A stretch of DNA of 64,000 bases from Hymenopellis radicata. Taxonomy: Eukaryota; Basidiomycota; Agaricomycetes; Agaricales; Physalacriaceae. A program made the translations under genes and the position numbers. The notes beneath the pieces are model-generated. The model made no database searches. It saw nothing but the letters and a program-made list of their open reading frames with translations, and was not told the origin of the DNA. Where the stretch lies: contig JADNRX010000084.1 of assembly GCA_015501595.1 (NCBI GenBank), positions 1 through 64,000 on the forward strand. The letters run 5' to 3'. Within the stretch, counting starts at the first letter, position 1. Each line of letters begins with the position of its first letter. Below are positions 34,477 through 46,968 of this stretch, piece after piece.

Positions 34477-36155
34477 ATGACAGAGAATTCCAACTTAGTC
34501 CGCTGCACCATATGTGCTCTTCTCTTCCTTCAGCCTAACACACCCCGGCGGGCGCGCACGGCACGCGTAGAAGAGCTGCTTCGTGAGAACAACCCTCCGC
34601 TTGACGTCGAACTCTCCGCATTCCGCTCGGACATGGATAACACACGCGCTGCCCTTCAGGATCTTGACGCAAAGATTGCCCAGGCAAAGGAGGTGTTGGA
34701 TAACCTCCTCTCAGCACGGCAACAAGCGCTGTTGCACCTGGAAGACGTAAAGTCACTACTCCATCCCCTGCGTTCTATCCCCAGCGAGCTGTTGGTGGAG
34801 ATATTTAGCCATTGCATACCGAGGGTTAGGTACAGCGAAGATACCGACGCGCTTGAACCTCGACGAGCACCTTGGTTGTTGACGCGAGTCTGCCACCGCT
34901 GGAGAGAGCTTGTGGTCAACTCGCCGCGGTTGTGGACACAACTGTTGATTGATTTCGACAAGCATGCAGGATGCAATACCGATCTCCAGTTCGCGTACAG
35001 AGCAAGTCTCTTTATCGAGCGATCCAGAGGTCTGCCCATGGAAGTTTATCTCGGCAGCCCTCAACCTCTGTCAAACCACTGGCTCACAGTCCTCGAAAAT
35101 GGCATTCCTCACTGGAGGTATCTGCACGTGGACATTCCGCAGTCGTCCTTGCAGTGTCTTTTTGAACACGTCTTCTCCAACCTCCAGACACTAGTTCTAT
35201 TGAGCAATCAGTCGACCGGTCCGGACCTTGAGGGCTTTCAACCATCGAGGGTACCTGTCCTTCGGGAGTTAGAAGTACTTTCACGTTATTCCTGGGAGGA
35301 TTTAGAGTCTGTCGTCGCGTTCCCTTGGTCTCAACTCACTTCCGTTGAGAATTTCCCAGCCTTCGATGTAGATGGCTTGAATCATTTGCGGATGTTGACG
35401 AATTTGGAAAACCTTCAGGTTCTTGTCGATGGCTATGACTCGGCCATCCATACTCCCATTCGGGATATCGTCGCACTTCCAAAGCTTCACCGCCTCATCA
35501 TTGAAGAGAGTAACAATGCCACGGGACGCGGCAAAGAGTTTCTCGCCGCATTGAAGATTCCTGCTCTGGCTGAACTAACGCTCGAATTTTCAAACGATGA
35601 CCTTACCCTTTTTCCGACATCGACATCTCCGCTTGGCAATCTCAACAAACTGGACATTTCCTGCGACATGAATGCGCACGAGGAGAACACTCAGCATCTT
35701 CTGAACTTCCTCGCTCTTACCCACCGAGTCGAATGGTTGCGCATTTACGATCTTACAATGACAGTCGAGTTCGTTAATGGCCTCAACCTCTCCAATTTTT
35801 CGAACGGAGCTTCCGTTAGACTTCCGTACCTGCTCTTCTTGGACATTGGCAAATGCAAATGTGTTGATGCCCTTGCTAATGATCTCGACCCACTCGTCGA
35901 CATGCTATATTCCCGGCTTCCGGGGTGCGCGATGAAGCGACAAAAGGCAGAGAGAAGACAGATGCTGTGAACCAACAGAGTCTAGTCACCGGTTCTGCTC
36001 CAAGATCCAGACAGGATTTGAATATCCTGAAAACGGTGCAGCTTCCACGACGGGTGTATGTTGAGATGAGAGAAGACCGGCCGGATACTTTTCTGGAGAT
36101 GAGCCGGAAGGTAAAACTGGAATGTGGCGTTACCACGGAGGACGATCCTTATTAG
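34477..36155 (+). CDS. F-box-like protein
   Basis: An intron-less gene. A coiled coil at about residues 45-95 (DMDNTRAALQDLDAKIAQAK) precedes the F-box-like motif LRSIPSELLVEIFSHCIPRV and RRAPWLLTRVCHRWRELVV (residues about 97-155), which binds Skp1. Leucine-rich, LRR-like repeats follow (LRELEVLSRY, LENLQVLVDGY, LAELTLEFSND). As written the frame stops at 35970 with 497 residues. At 35922-35925 a run of G4 would, as G5, shift into the frame VRDEATKGREKTDAVNQQ and extend to VTTEDDPY at 36155, which looks like the usual C-terminal tail of these genes. Substrate is unknown. Agaricomycetes carry hundreds of such genes. Confidence 0.85.
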
Positions 36156-37158
36156 CATACTACTTACGATATCTTGTTGAAGCTCCTCTTTCACTAGACA
36201 TTCGTATAGTATCCGGCCTGTCATGTATAGTAAATCTCTCAAAGAACCAATGCATTAGCTTGGTACGGCTTGACTAGAACAGCCTGGCAGTGCCGAGTAG
36301 ACTTCTCCATATCGGGACTCCATTGGATGCTCTTTTCTGCAGAATATTGAGGCTCATGTTTGCTGTGCGCATTCAGACATCGAGCAGGATGTCAAGCTCC
36401 TGTCCCGCCGCTTACGTAGTGCCCCATCGGCAGCAAATCTGCCACATGTCTGTCCCTCTTACCGCTACTGTCACTTGAGGGCAATGAACTGCTTTGACCT
36501 TGAACGGCTCGGGTCTCGTTACTGTACTCACATGTATGACTTACACCGGCCTTGGAGCGTTACGCTCTGGTATAAGCCTCGGCACCTTATACAGACCCCA
36601 AAGTCAGCGTTACGCCCACTGTAACCTTATACAGGTATATGGTAGGTATTCGACCAACGCACGGTACTCATTGCCAAGGCACAGACGAGACTTGAGAATA
36701 CCGCCACAAGAGCGCCGCCATTGATGATTACGTGCCCCAGAGAAGAAAAATTCCATTTTGAGGCCTATTTTCCATGATTTTTTCGCGCGCAACGCACCCG
36801 GACCTCTACAACGACCGCTGCGTTACGGGTTACAACCTCCTCAACCATACACACAACGGACCCTCCGTTACGCGTTACGGTATAAGTCATACATGTGAGT
36901 ACAGTATAAGTATACACTTCGCGCTTTATGGAACGCGATATTCAATTACCGTATAGGACGATCTCCGGACTAGGTTTTATCGACTCCCGAAAATGCGCAC
37001 ATTACACTTGACTTGAATTGACATCCTCCTAAAGGGCTAGTTCTACGTGATACACAAATTCGTTGATATACAAGACAAGTACAGACCAAAAAAGACGACA
37101 GCAAAAATATCAAAGCACTTCAAGGGAACCGCTATCCTCCGTTCGCTTTACCTTCCTT
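36156..37158. other. Intergenic region containing a MITE
   Basis: Holds the 383-bp MITE listed separately. The rest has no recognisable gene. The final ~140 bp are the 3' region of CRM1. Confidence 0.5.
36522..36904. mobile_element. TA-flanked MITE with ~28-bp inverted termini
   Basis: Left end CTGTACTCACATGTATGACT and right end AGTCATACATGTGAGTACAG are perfect reverse complements, and similarity continues a few bases inward. TA flanks both sides (36520-36521 and 36905-36906). The interior has repeated GCGTTACG and TTATAC words. The CTGTACT terminus links it to the other TA-flanked elements in the window. Confidence 0.88.
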
Positions 37159-40100
37159 TCACGCGATGGCTTCATCCTCAATCTGATCGGGCTTCAACAT
37201 ACCCGGGATCTTTTCAGCCCTCGACCTCTCTTCCTCGGCCTTCCTCTTCGCCTCCGCCTCCTTCTCCTCGAGGAACAGCTCCGTACTATCATCCGAGAAC
37301 TCCTTCAACTGGATGAGGAAGTCGCGTACAGCACCCTTGAAGTTCACAGCGTCGTTGTAGTACGTCCCAAGACGAGTGGTGAATTCGTTGATTTGAGATC
37401 TATAGTATATCATTAATGAGATCCAAAAAAAACACACAATGGACATACCGCTGGACATGACCGAACGCGCTTCCCAGGAGATTGCCACAATAGTCCTGCA
37501 GCCACTCCTTGTTCTTCGACGGGTCCGGCTGCTCCGGGAAGAGCGGTACACCCGCAAGGCTCCCATCAACAAGATGGAAGAGTCTGGCGAGGATCGCCGT
37601 TTGCAGGGTGAAGCCCGATTTGTGCTCCGAGTCAGTCAAGACGAAAAATATCTCCTGGATTATGACGAGGAAGAATTGCTGGAAAAAGGCCGTATAGATA
37701 TCTGCAGATGATTGTGCAAACTTGAGAAGAAGGTCGAAGAGAACTGGGAAGGGACTTTTAGTAACAGCCAAACGACTTGTAGTAAGGAGACGTCGTACTG
37801 TTCAACGCCACATCAGCAATGTCTCGCATCGTGTGCTTTATTCCCCAGAAGATGCTATTCATAAACATCTTGAATTGTTCGGGTTGCAGGAGAAGTAGCG
37901 CTGAAACTCGGGCGTTAGATTCAATGGCATCTCCCGACAACATCAACGTACCGGAGAAACAATGCTTGTTGATAGCTTCCAGTAATCTGTAGAACCATAG
38001 ACGATGCTCCGGGAACTCGGTAAAGTCCTGCGTTATCATCCCGATCGTGGGCTCAAACACCGCCTCTAATATCGGTATAATTTGCGGTGCAAGCAAACCC
38101 TATTAGTGAGTTCATCAGCACGCCAGAGGACTGCGTCTGAACAGAATAACTTACCTGTAACCGGTTAATAACTACAGTCATAAGCCCCAAAACCTCTGCA
38201 TCTCGAGCAGTGGGTACATTGGTCGAATAATCGCCCAAGACGGCATCCAGCAGCGGCGGTATGAAGGACGAATTGACCCCTTCGAGATCGTCGGCGCGTT
38301 GAATGTACGTCTCCATAAGCTTCAACACGTCCTTCTTCACCGTTCTAAGTTGCCGCACTTTGGGCGTACGCGATGCGATGGGACCTAGAGAGGCGATTAG
38401 TAACATGATAAAAGATGGTTGAGAGCACCGTTAACGAGGCGACGAAGAGATAAGACGTACCATCTTTGGCGGTCGCATCACTGATGAGAGCGCTCACTGC
38501 TTTATAAAGCCCCAACATATCCAAGAATATCCGCGCCAGCTGCGGCAAGAAGAACGGCCCTATTGACGTGCAACCCGATATGTTGCTCTTGAGCACGTTC
38601 GAGAGCAGCTTGATGTTCTCCGGACTCGCGAGGATGTCGGTAGAGTGCGCGGCCTGTGCCATGAGAGCATCCCACTAAAGTAAACTGAGCATCGTATCCG
38701 AAATGAGGGCGAACGCACGTACGGCACCGTTTGGTAGCTCCATAAGCTCGCTGAGAAGCTTCTCTTGCATGAGCTTGTTGGGCTGAGCCGCTATCATGTA
38801 TCCGATGGCCTCATAGAAGGTGTGCACCTACAGCGAACGTGAGGCTTCAACATCAAATCAATGAAGATGATAGCCTACCTGAGATGGTGCGAGATCCACA
38901 GTTGTCCTGTTCAGATTGCGGAGAATCTCGTTGATGAACGGCTCCTTCTCGCCCGACTGCTGCATGACAAAGTGCCGTCTACATTTTTGAGCAATCTTGA
39001 TGAAAGTGTCACACGCCATGTCCTGGACACCTACGCCACGGATTAATGAGCTGCACGGCGAGAATGAAGAAAGAATAAATGCGCTTACCCTCATGCGTCT
39101 CGTGCATGAACTCGAACAGCTTGTTCACCACCGTCTTGAGGAACTTCCAATGCGCCTTGAGAAACCTCGGTACTGCCCACGATATACATGATATCACTGG
39201 CCACTACAGCCTTGTTGTCCTTTCCCCTCTTCATTTCGACCAGTCCCAAAAGTCCTTGATAACCCCGACGAGGAAGCGCTTCTCCATCTCCTCGCTCATT
39301 GCTCCAGAGATCGAGCCAATAGCCCAGCAGAGCGTGTTGAGATTTGCCCAGGACCACTCACTGCCGTCAACCTGTTTGGCGAGCTTCGAAGTGAGGATGG
39401 CTTCGGTGTCAACAACGTCGAGATGCGTGAGGTAGATGAGAAGCTCTCGCATAGATTTGTACAAGACAATAGTGTCGATTTCTTTGAGGTGCTCTCGAAC
39501 AATTTCGCCCTCATCGTTTTCCACGACGAGTACCTGTTGTATGACGTTAGGAACATCATAGAAAGCAAGGATGAAAGACCTACCTCTTCAGGCTTCACCA
39601 TACGCTCGATAACCACTAATCGCAGATTCGAAAGGATCTCCGCGTACCCGTCTTTACGCATCTTGACTCCCATTCCAGCTCCGCCAGCTTCATCGCCAAA
39701 GCTGATCCCAAAAGAGCTGATGGGCATAATCGACTGCTCGTTGTACAAGGCGGCCAGTAGTTTGGTCCAGTATTCCACGCAGATCTTAAAGATCTCCCTC
39801 TCCTCCACGGCGCTAATTTTCACCAGATACGCGTGCCCGAGTAAGTTCGCATCAGGATGAGCATCTTCAATGAGTGCAAGGTGGTTCGAGAAGAAATTGG
39901 TGAGGAACAACGCCAGGTTCAGAACGAGCTCCTCGCCCTGGTCGCCTGCATTTTGATAAGCTTCAACGAAGTTGGTTGAGGGCGGTACAATGACGGTGAT
40001 GGTCGAGATGACACTCGTGTACAAGATTGTTAGCCTGTTGCCATATTGGCCGACAGAAGGAAGCGAGGCGATTTCTGCAAGACACCGGAGGGAGATGTTA

Positions 40101-41110
40101 CGGAATTCGGGCGGAGAGAGGAAACGATTCGTAAGAAGGTCGATGATGGGCGTCTCGAATATGAATCCGAGGGGTATCCACCCGAGGAAGCGGAAGAGCG
40201 TCTCTAATGTAGCGCGCACGAGGGAGACTTTTGAAGCTTCTTGTAGAATTTCAGTGCATAATTTGAAGACCTCGCTGAATTCGTTCCACATTTGTTGTTT
40301 AAGAGCCGCAATCTTGGCGCTAGTCATCGTCTCGAAGGAGAAATCGAATACTTCTTCGGAGAGCAATTTCAGGATAGCCATGTTGTTCTCGCACAGAGCG
40401 AGGTTGGTTTTTGAGGATTCCACGAGTTCCGGAATAAATGTGGGCCAGTTATGTGGCCATTCTTGTTTGAGAACCTACAGTTGGTTATTTAGCCGCCCGA
40501 AAGCTAGAGAATGGAATGGGTGCACTCACTTGGATGAGGGCTAGGTTTAGCTTGCTGATGTACACCTTTTCCTTGCGCAACGAGGTATCATCAGACGCGA
40601 CTTTGACAGTAGCAGAGACAATGAAGTTGCGAATTCCTGGAGTTTCTGAGTCATGGTACCATTTTGAAGTTGTTGTACAAACGCACCTTGCCTCTGACCT
40701 TCAGGGAGCGTTTTCCATCGCGTCGAGATGAGTTTCTCTAGAATTTGTAGCCCAATGTACTGCACCACCGCGATATGAGTCTATTGCACAGCACAATGGG
40801 GTTACTGAAACGCACTTTGCTCTGTGGGATCCCAGAACGTTCCAAAATTTCCGGGACGCGCGTCCAGCTTTCTGGATGCTCTTGAAATGCCTCCAAGGCT
40901 TCCTTGGCCTTCTTCGCCTACAGAACGATCAGTAAACCCGAAAGCCATTGTGGCGAGTTGGCGTACATCGTCTCCCCGACCGCTGTAAAAGGCCAACACC
41001 ACCCGATCGTAGAGGTCCACGTCAAATTCACGTTCAAAGTCTAGTAAAGACTGGATTTGTTTATCGATATCAGCAGCAGCAATCTAAGCGAGTCGGGCAC
41101 GCACCTCCAT
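37159..41110 (-). CDS. crm1: CRM1/exportin-1 nuclear export receptor
   Basis: The karyopherin that exports leucine-rich NES cargo with Ran-GTP. It starts at 41110 (ME, intron, [19 protein letters not shown]). Later exons carry the importin-beta N-terminal block ([19 protein letters not shown]), [76 protein letters not shown] and [20 protein letters not shown], to [16 protein letters not shown] at the stop (37159). With introns and corrections the length is about 1,070 residues, as expected. Apparent one-base deletions lie at 39248-39251 (T4 for T5 on the coding strand) and two near 39169-39175. CRM1 is essential in studied fungi, so these are probably sequence errors. The residue aligned with the leptomycin-reactive Cys is Val ([13 protein letters not shown]). 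Confidence 0.95.
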
Positions 41111-41321
41111 GACATCGATGTAAAAGGGCAACCACCAAATTGCCGCGCCCATGTGCCGGTTCCGACGCTCTTCGATCAGGTTCCGGTGGCAGTGCATATC
41201 CTCTTTGGGACGATTCTAGATTTGGAATTTGACCCGCAAAGTTCCTCTCCTCCATCCCCCCAACTCTTTTGTTGGTGAGCACTGCGACAAGCGTTACTGA
41301 AATCATCTATTCATGTTATAG
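41111..41321. promoter_or_regulatory. 211-bp divergent promoter between crm1 and a membrane-protein gene
   Basis: Two start codons face away from each other across 211 bp. No TATA box is evident, as is common for housekeeping genes. A shared bidirectional promoter is inferred from spacing. Confidence 0.5.
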
Positions 41322-42105
41322 ATGAGTGCATTATTTGGACGCATACGCAATGTCTTGAGACCCACGGCTGCACACGGCCGCCTTGTCATGGCACCACGCG
41401 AGGATCCGAGACCTCTTCTGTATCAGCGCGCCAAAATGCCTTGGTGGATAAATTGGATGTACGGCCTGCTTGGAGTGAGTATACTCATGACGTGCGTGCA
41501 CACCGCTACCTTTTCAGGAAATAACCTAACTTTGACAACAGCGCGTCGAGCATGGACCTTGCATGGAATCACTGGCGAGAGAGTACACCAATAAAAGTGA
41601 AAAAGACTACGCGACTGACGATGGCAGCGACGAGGAAGAGCGATATGAACTGCGCTCTACATATTCACGATTTTCTGCTGCCTCCCTTCTCTTCGTCACT
41701 GGTTGCACCACAGCGGCATTCGCGCTCTTGCTGCGCTCCCAATTCGTGATAGCCATGGGCATCCTTCCAAAGACTCTAACCACCGAGCGGTCCGTCTTCG
41801 TGCAGACTTACAGAACTGGAGAACGTCAAGGTTTTCGCATACCCATCCAGGAGAGCAAGCTTATCCCCGGAAAGAAGCCAGACCAGTTAATCCTCAATGT
41901 CGAGGGGAGGATATATTCCTGGGCTCTCCCCCTTGACGCGGACGCTCGTATTCACGGAGAAAAACTTGATGTGAAGGAGGCTCGGCGAAGAATCATCGCA
42001 GATTGGGGCTCAAAATACATATCCAAAGAGTTGACTGGCCAGACGGGCGGTATTGCCATTGGCAGCAGATCGCGTGGTACGGGTATTGGTAGTACTGCCC
42101 GTTAA
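41322..42105 (+). CDS. Small membrane protein of unknown function
   Basis: Two exons joined at 41475/41543 (GLLG then RVEHGPCMESLAREY). The N-terminus is basic (MSALFGRIRNVLRPTAAHGR) and may be a mitochondrial presequence. A hydrophobic stretch, SLLFVTGCTTAAFALLL to about VIAMGILP, forms one or two membrane segments in the middle. The C-terminal part (QLILNVEGRIYSWALPLDAD, then an Arg/Gly/Ser-rich tail) is hydrophilic. The family is not recognised. The product is about 235 residues and all in frame. Confidence 0.65.
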
Positions 42106-43832
42106 AACTAGAACATGGTATGTTTCTTGCCAATTTTGCGGAACATTCGCTAAGAGTGACGAGATGTATGCGTACAAGTACCAATGCAGACTGAGAGTGT
42201 GCCATGCACTTGATCTCAACCATTTGACTTCTGGACTCGCGATACTCGATATCTAGACATTTTGACTAGGATGTGGACCTTGTGACGCAGCCGCCTCCTC
42301 GGCAACGCGACCAACGACTTTGGCGGCCTGACCTGGAGAGGTTCGCATTTGTACACAGGATATCGATGTCCTCCCAGCGGATGTTGGCCTCGCCGGTCGG
42401 GTTTTCTCTCAGAAAACGTGCGTATGTCTCCTTCATTTTAGACGTCGCACTACTAATTCGTGCCGCAAGCTCAGGCCTCCAATCCTCTCGGGTAAACGAC
42501 AGCGTTGATTTCGATCTGTATCTGGCGACGTTCGGGTTTATTCGCCCAATTTGGACACTTGGCGGTGAACTTGATTGAGTACGTTACCGCGATACCCCGA
42601 GTCCCTAGACTAAAGGCTCAGGTTTCATGCAGGTAGGGATAGCGTACCGCTGCCGCCGTTGTGCTCGCGATGCGAGCTACTCACTGCTCGAATACGGACG
42701 GCTTAGAGTAGGATAGCACCACACTTCGAATATTAGCTGGACGACTTGAACGGCGTTAGGACGGACAATACTGGGGTCTAGAGCGGCGTCGACTTCGCCT
42801 GATGACCACATTTCTTCTTTACTAGACTCATCCTCGCCGCTAGGGATTTCAGCATAGTTGAGGGGGGCTATCCCTATACCTACGAGCCGAGCCAGTCGGA
42901 TAACTTCCTCGTTCGTGACGTCGATCTGGATCTTGCATCGTTCGGCTTCATGGTTGAATTCGAACACGATGACGGCGAACTTGTGCTAGTACGTTACTCT
43001 TGTATCCCTGTATTCTTGGACTCACAGCTTCTAGGGAACACGACAGTAATTTGCAGTGACGCAGCCACCGCTACGCTCGCGTGCTGAGCGACTCACTGCT
43101 GCGATATAGACGACTAGCACAAAATATTACGGCTCGCTTCGGATATCCACTCAACGAATCAAGGTGGAGGCTGCTATGCTCAAGTTCGGTCTCGAATACA
43201 CCTCTGGATGCCGTCTCTGTCGACATGACAAACGCGGAACACAGGATCGAGGAGATTCAATGACGAGGGGTGTAAGGTTTGTCCTTTCAATCCTTCTCGA
43301 TCCCCTTTGATGTTGATTAACTTGTAGCTCGTATTCGTGACGACGATGGCGCCGTCTCGTTTCCCTGCCTTTCGATAATCTGGAGTTATGTTTCCGTGCT
43401 GTTTCCAGAGAATGTCCATTTGTTGAGGCGAATTTGAGGCGGCGGAAGGTTCGATAAGTCGGTATAAGTAGGAGAATCTTGTCATTGAGTGGAGTTGAAA
43501 TATGATCTGATTTACGCAACGTTCTCAAGCAGGGATCTTCTCCAGATGTATTCAACTATGTTTCCGAATCATCATTGTCGGTTGCGCTAGAGTGAGCCGA
43601 TAACCACGATGACACGAGACAAGGGACAGCACTAACAGAACGTGAAGGTCGAAAACCCCCGCCATCTCATGGACTCGAAAATGCATAGAATATTCCGGGA
43701 AAACGAGTGTGGGGGTAAGTACTTGAATAAGTAAAGGTATTCAGAGATAAGGAGAGAACTTTGGTTGCCAGAACCGCGCCAGCGCATACACCACCACGAC
43801 CTGCTCTTCTTCAACCGGCTATTTTGACCATC
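42106..43832. other. Region with possible gene fragments, minus strand
   Basis: Two minus-strand frames look protein-like. One is at 43485-43180 (MTRFSYLYRLIEPSAASN ... SYKLINIKGDREGLKGQTLH). The other is at 42967-42677 (CKIQIDVTNEEVIRLARL then PSGEDESSKEEMW). I recognise neither. The tracts at 42590-42720 and 42990-43130 are degenerate direct repeats of each other (both have GAGTACGTTAC-like starts and GACTCACTGCT-like middles), so this area has undergone local duplication. Confidence 0.3.
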
Positions 43833-45123
43833 TCAAACCTTCCCGGCAGACAACTTGTGGCCAGATGCCAGCGCGCCGGCCTCAGCGCGATCTTCGTCTC
43901 CATTCTGCTCAGGTGTCTCTTCTACAACCTCTTGAGCCTGGGCCTCCAGATCGATGTTCGCTGTGGCATGTCCGGTGCTCGTGGACGTCGTGTGGTTCGG
44001 CGCACTGGCAAATTGCAGAGACTCCGTGTCTGAGAGCACATTGCTCCGCATGTGTGGGAGGGATGGGCGTGACCATGAGTCATTGGGACGCGATTGACCG
44101 GCCATGACACGGGCGATGATGAGGGTGGGTGCGATACCCTGGATGGCAAGTCAGTATGGTCAATGACTAGTACAAGCTGAGACACTCACTGTGATGCTAT
44201 AGGATATGACCTCAGGGTAGGGGTAAGCATTCAAGATTGGTCCGCCAGTGTAAAACTGGTATGCATATGCAATAAGGACAGCTATGTAGATGATGGCATA
44301 CATAGCGGCCGATTCAACAAGAATCTCAATAATGCCGCGGTAGGTCTTGAGGCTAGCACCGAGGCCGCTAACCCACACAATGCGAAAGAGGATGAGGACG
44401 GTGCACAAGCTATTTGTCGCCACGGTCATTGAGTAATAGACCAGCAACCAATTTAATCGACTGGGACTAGTGAAGTTGACATCGGCCAAGAAGGAGGCTA
44501 TAATCATGCCGGCACTGACTATACAGAAAATATCAGCAGGACAAGTTTGTTGGGGGATAGGACTCACTTGTCTCAGTGATCACACAAAGGCCGGGTATGG
44601 CAATGACTTTTAAATTTCCGCCATACAGCACCCAGCAGCGCCAAACCTAATTGAAGCCATCAGTGGTTCAGGATTACTTGAGCACCAGGGAAAGTACACA
44701 CCAAGATCAGGTCTGCGACGAAGACACTAAGGGCTCGAAGTACGTCTGAAGCAATCGTCATTGCTATATCACCAGTAAGGTACAAGTTCCACTCCGTCTC
44801 CAACGACGTCCCGTGGGCAATGAAGAGATGGTCAACATAAAAGCCAAGATGACAGTATTGGCAAACCATAAGAAGGTGACGATGGTGGCAAGGCTAATCC
44901 GTTTCGGAATGGGCTGCGCCGTGCTCTCGACTAAATAAGATGTTGATCTGAGAAGAGGAAGTTGTCTGAAAGGCCACCCACTTATATAATATAAGGCAAC
45001 AAAGAAAATGCAGGTGTGAATGCCATGGCAGAAGACCAGGAGAATCTTTGGATGTAACTCTGTGGACATGATAGACTGAACATTGGCTACGGTGTATCCG
45101 TAGTCCTCCCAAGTTGGCGACAT
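43833..45123 (-). CDS. Multi-pass membrane protein, Agaricomycete receptor-like family
   Basis: Exons begin at 45123 with MSPTWEDYGYTVANVQSIMS. Membrane segments include HPKILLVFCHGIHTCIFFVA, the WFANTVILAF region, DVLRALSVFVADLIL, the VWRCWVLYGGNLKVIAIPG block, WLLVYYSMTVATNSLCTVLI and SAAMYAIIYIAVLIAYAY. The 'WRCWVLYG.N..V...P..C' motif is typical of a very large Agaricomycete family of roughly seven-helix proteins. The hydrophilic C-terminus (SWSRPSLPHMRSNVLSDTES) is cytosolic. One apparent lesion exists: T4 instead of T5 on the coding strand at 44839-44842, after which VDHLFIAHGTSLETEWNLYL resumes. Ligand and signalling role are unknown. Confidence 0.75.
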
Positions 45124-46556
45124 GGTGGTTTTTGGTTTGCTGACTGGTGCGGCCGTCTGCCTCTTTATATATACTATGACGAAGCCATGCAAGTAGACAA
45201 TGACGAAGGGTTGGCTGATCCTGTCCTGATCTGAGTGAAGCGATGATAAATTGCAAGATTAATACAGTCGTAATCATCTTGCGGTGCAATAATCAACCAA
45301 GTCTACGAACAGCGAAAGATGGGTTGAGTGTACCTATGCGACTGGGACCAAATGTTGTTCGATACGGTGTTCTGATCTAGATGTAACGGAAGAACAAGGA
45401 GGACGGCGAAAAGTGGATGGCGTACTCGCTGGGCATCAGCAACGACCATCTGGATCTGCGGGATGTTCAATGATATGGTTCAAGAAGACTCGGACGATCG
45501 CGACGAGGGCCTATCGCACCTCATGTGCGATGTTGCATGAGAATTCTCAGCGTATACAACGGCGAAGACGGACCTAAGCGACATGTCGCAAATGTTGTCG
45601 GGTGGTAAGACGACGAACATCGTGATCTAATGGGAGAAGAAATGGTCAAAATAGACAGTGAGCCCAGCGGCCGGACGAGATGATGCCAGAAATGTTGCTC
45701 GCCTCGCTCGAGGTCCATCTTTCCTCGGAGAGTGGACGTCGACTATGACAGCCTAGATCCCTGTGACTTTGCTCCAGAACGAAAGCGTTACCTAGTCTGC
45801 ATGTCGTATTTGCTATGATGTTGGTCATTGACAGAAAGCAAACCCGGCCCAGTCGTCGATCTTTGCTCTTACCACTGACGCTGTCAATCCAACTGGTAGA
45901 CGTGCGGAAGCACCTCCACGAAGACAGCGCCACATCAAGAGATGGGGAGTAGTGCAGAGGGACGTATCGATTTTAGTATGGCGAGGTAGGCGTCGGACGC
46001 GGTTTCAGGTTGGCGGCGTTGAGAGCCCGCAGATGGTAGGTGCATGTGGGAAGAAGAGTCTGCTTTTGGTAGGGGAAGAAGACGCGAGGTACTTAGTGGA
46101 CAAATCTCGTTTCGTGAGTAAGGGTTTGGACTGTGGCGGTATGTACGCGGCTTGGAGTAGATTCAATTCACTGACGTTTTATCAACTTTTCGCATAGCCT
46201 TGGAACGGCGCGCGATCCTAGCTCCATTCAGCTGTATTAAATACAATCCCAGCACAATGCTCTCCTTCGCAATATGCCACCAGCGTCCGACAACGATACT
46301 TAGCACGACGATAGCCAGCGGAAGTACAAAGCTATCTCACGTCGTGCCTAAAGATGGCATCTGTGATCTCTGTTTCTGGAGTAGCAAGAATGCCATGAAT
46401 TTTCTCCATTCTTGCTCTAAGAAAAGACAACGAAGAAGACCAGCCAGACGACTGAGACCTGTGAGTTGGGTGAGGAAGGAAGGAGGGAGGAACACCTTCA
46501 GGAAGTGAACAGACCCGATCCCCCTGGGGACGAGCCGAGTGGACAGATCCGAGAAC
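45124..46556. other. Long intergenic region
   Basis: Open frames on both strands overlap and resemble nothing I know. No repeat structure is seen until the ACCGGTCA-rich element at 46557. Confidence 0.45.
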
Positions 46557-46817
46557 CTAGGGTTTTAAGGTCAGGTCAGGTCAGGTCAAATGACCTTTCG
46601 ATGCCATGACCGGTGACCGGATCGGTCAGCCAAATCTTGCATTTTGGCTTGACTGCTGACCGTGACCGGTTAAGCAGTCTGACCGGTCAGGTCACAATCG
46701 GTCAAGGCAGTTATAACCGGTTATAACCGGTTTCGGTCATGACCGGTCATTCTCGGTTATAGTCGGTCTTGACTGCCATTATTTCACTAAAACGGTAACA
46801 GGTGGGACCGAACCCTA
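46557..46817. repeat. ACCGGTCA-rich element, left of the TET/JBP island
   Basis: Starts TAGGGTTTTAAGGTCAGG, then has a run of GGTCA repeats and many copies of GACCGGTCA or ACCGGTTA in both orientations. About 260 bp later it reaches GGGACCGAACCCTA. It is the inverted-orientation relative of the element at 53991-54211 (whose outward end is also TAGGGTTTT). I find no convincing target-site duplication here. Confidence 0.7.
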
Positions 46818-46968
46818 GACCAGAGGTATATTCCAAGTATAAGAGTCAAGCATACAACCCAGTACACCATTGTGCTACAGAAACCTAAGCCCCATGGCTT
46901 TCATCCTCGCTCTTCAAGGCAATATGTATACAAAAAAAAAGAATACAATTCAACTAACAAGATACAAG

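Noticed and set aside
34477..36155. Long minus-strand open frames opposite the F-box gene and the ABC transporter
   Set aside because: They follow the codon structure of the real genes and carry no recognisable motif.
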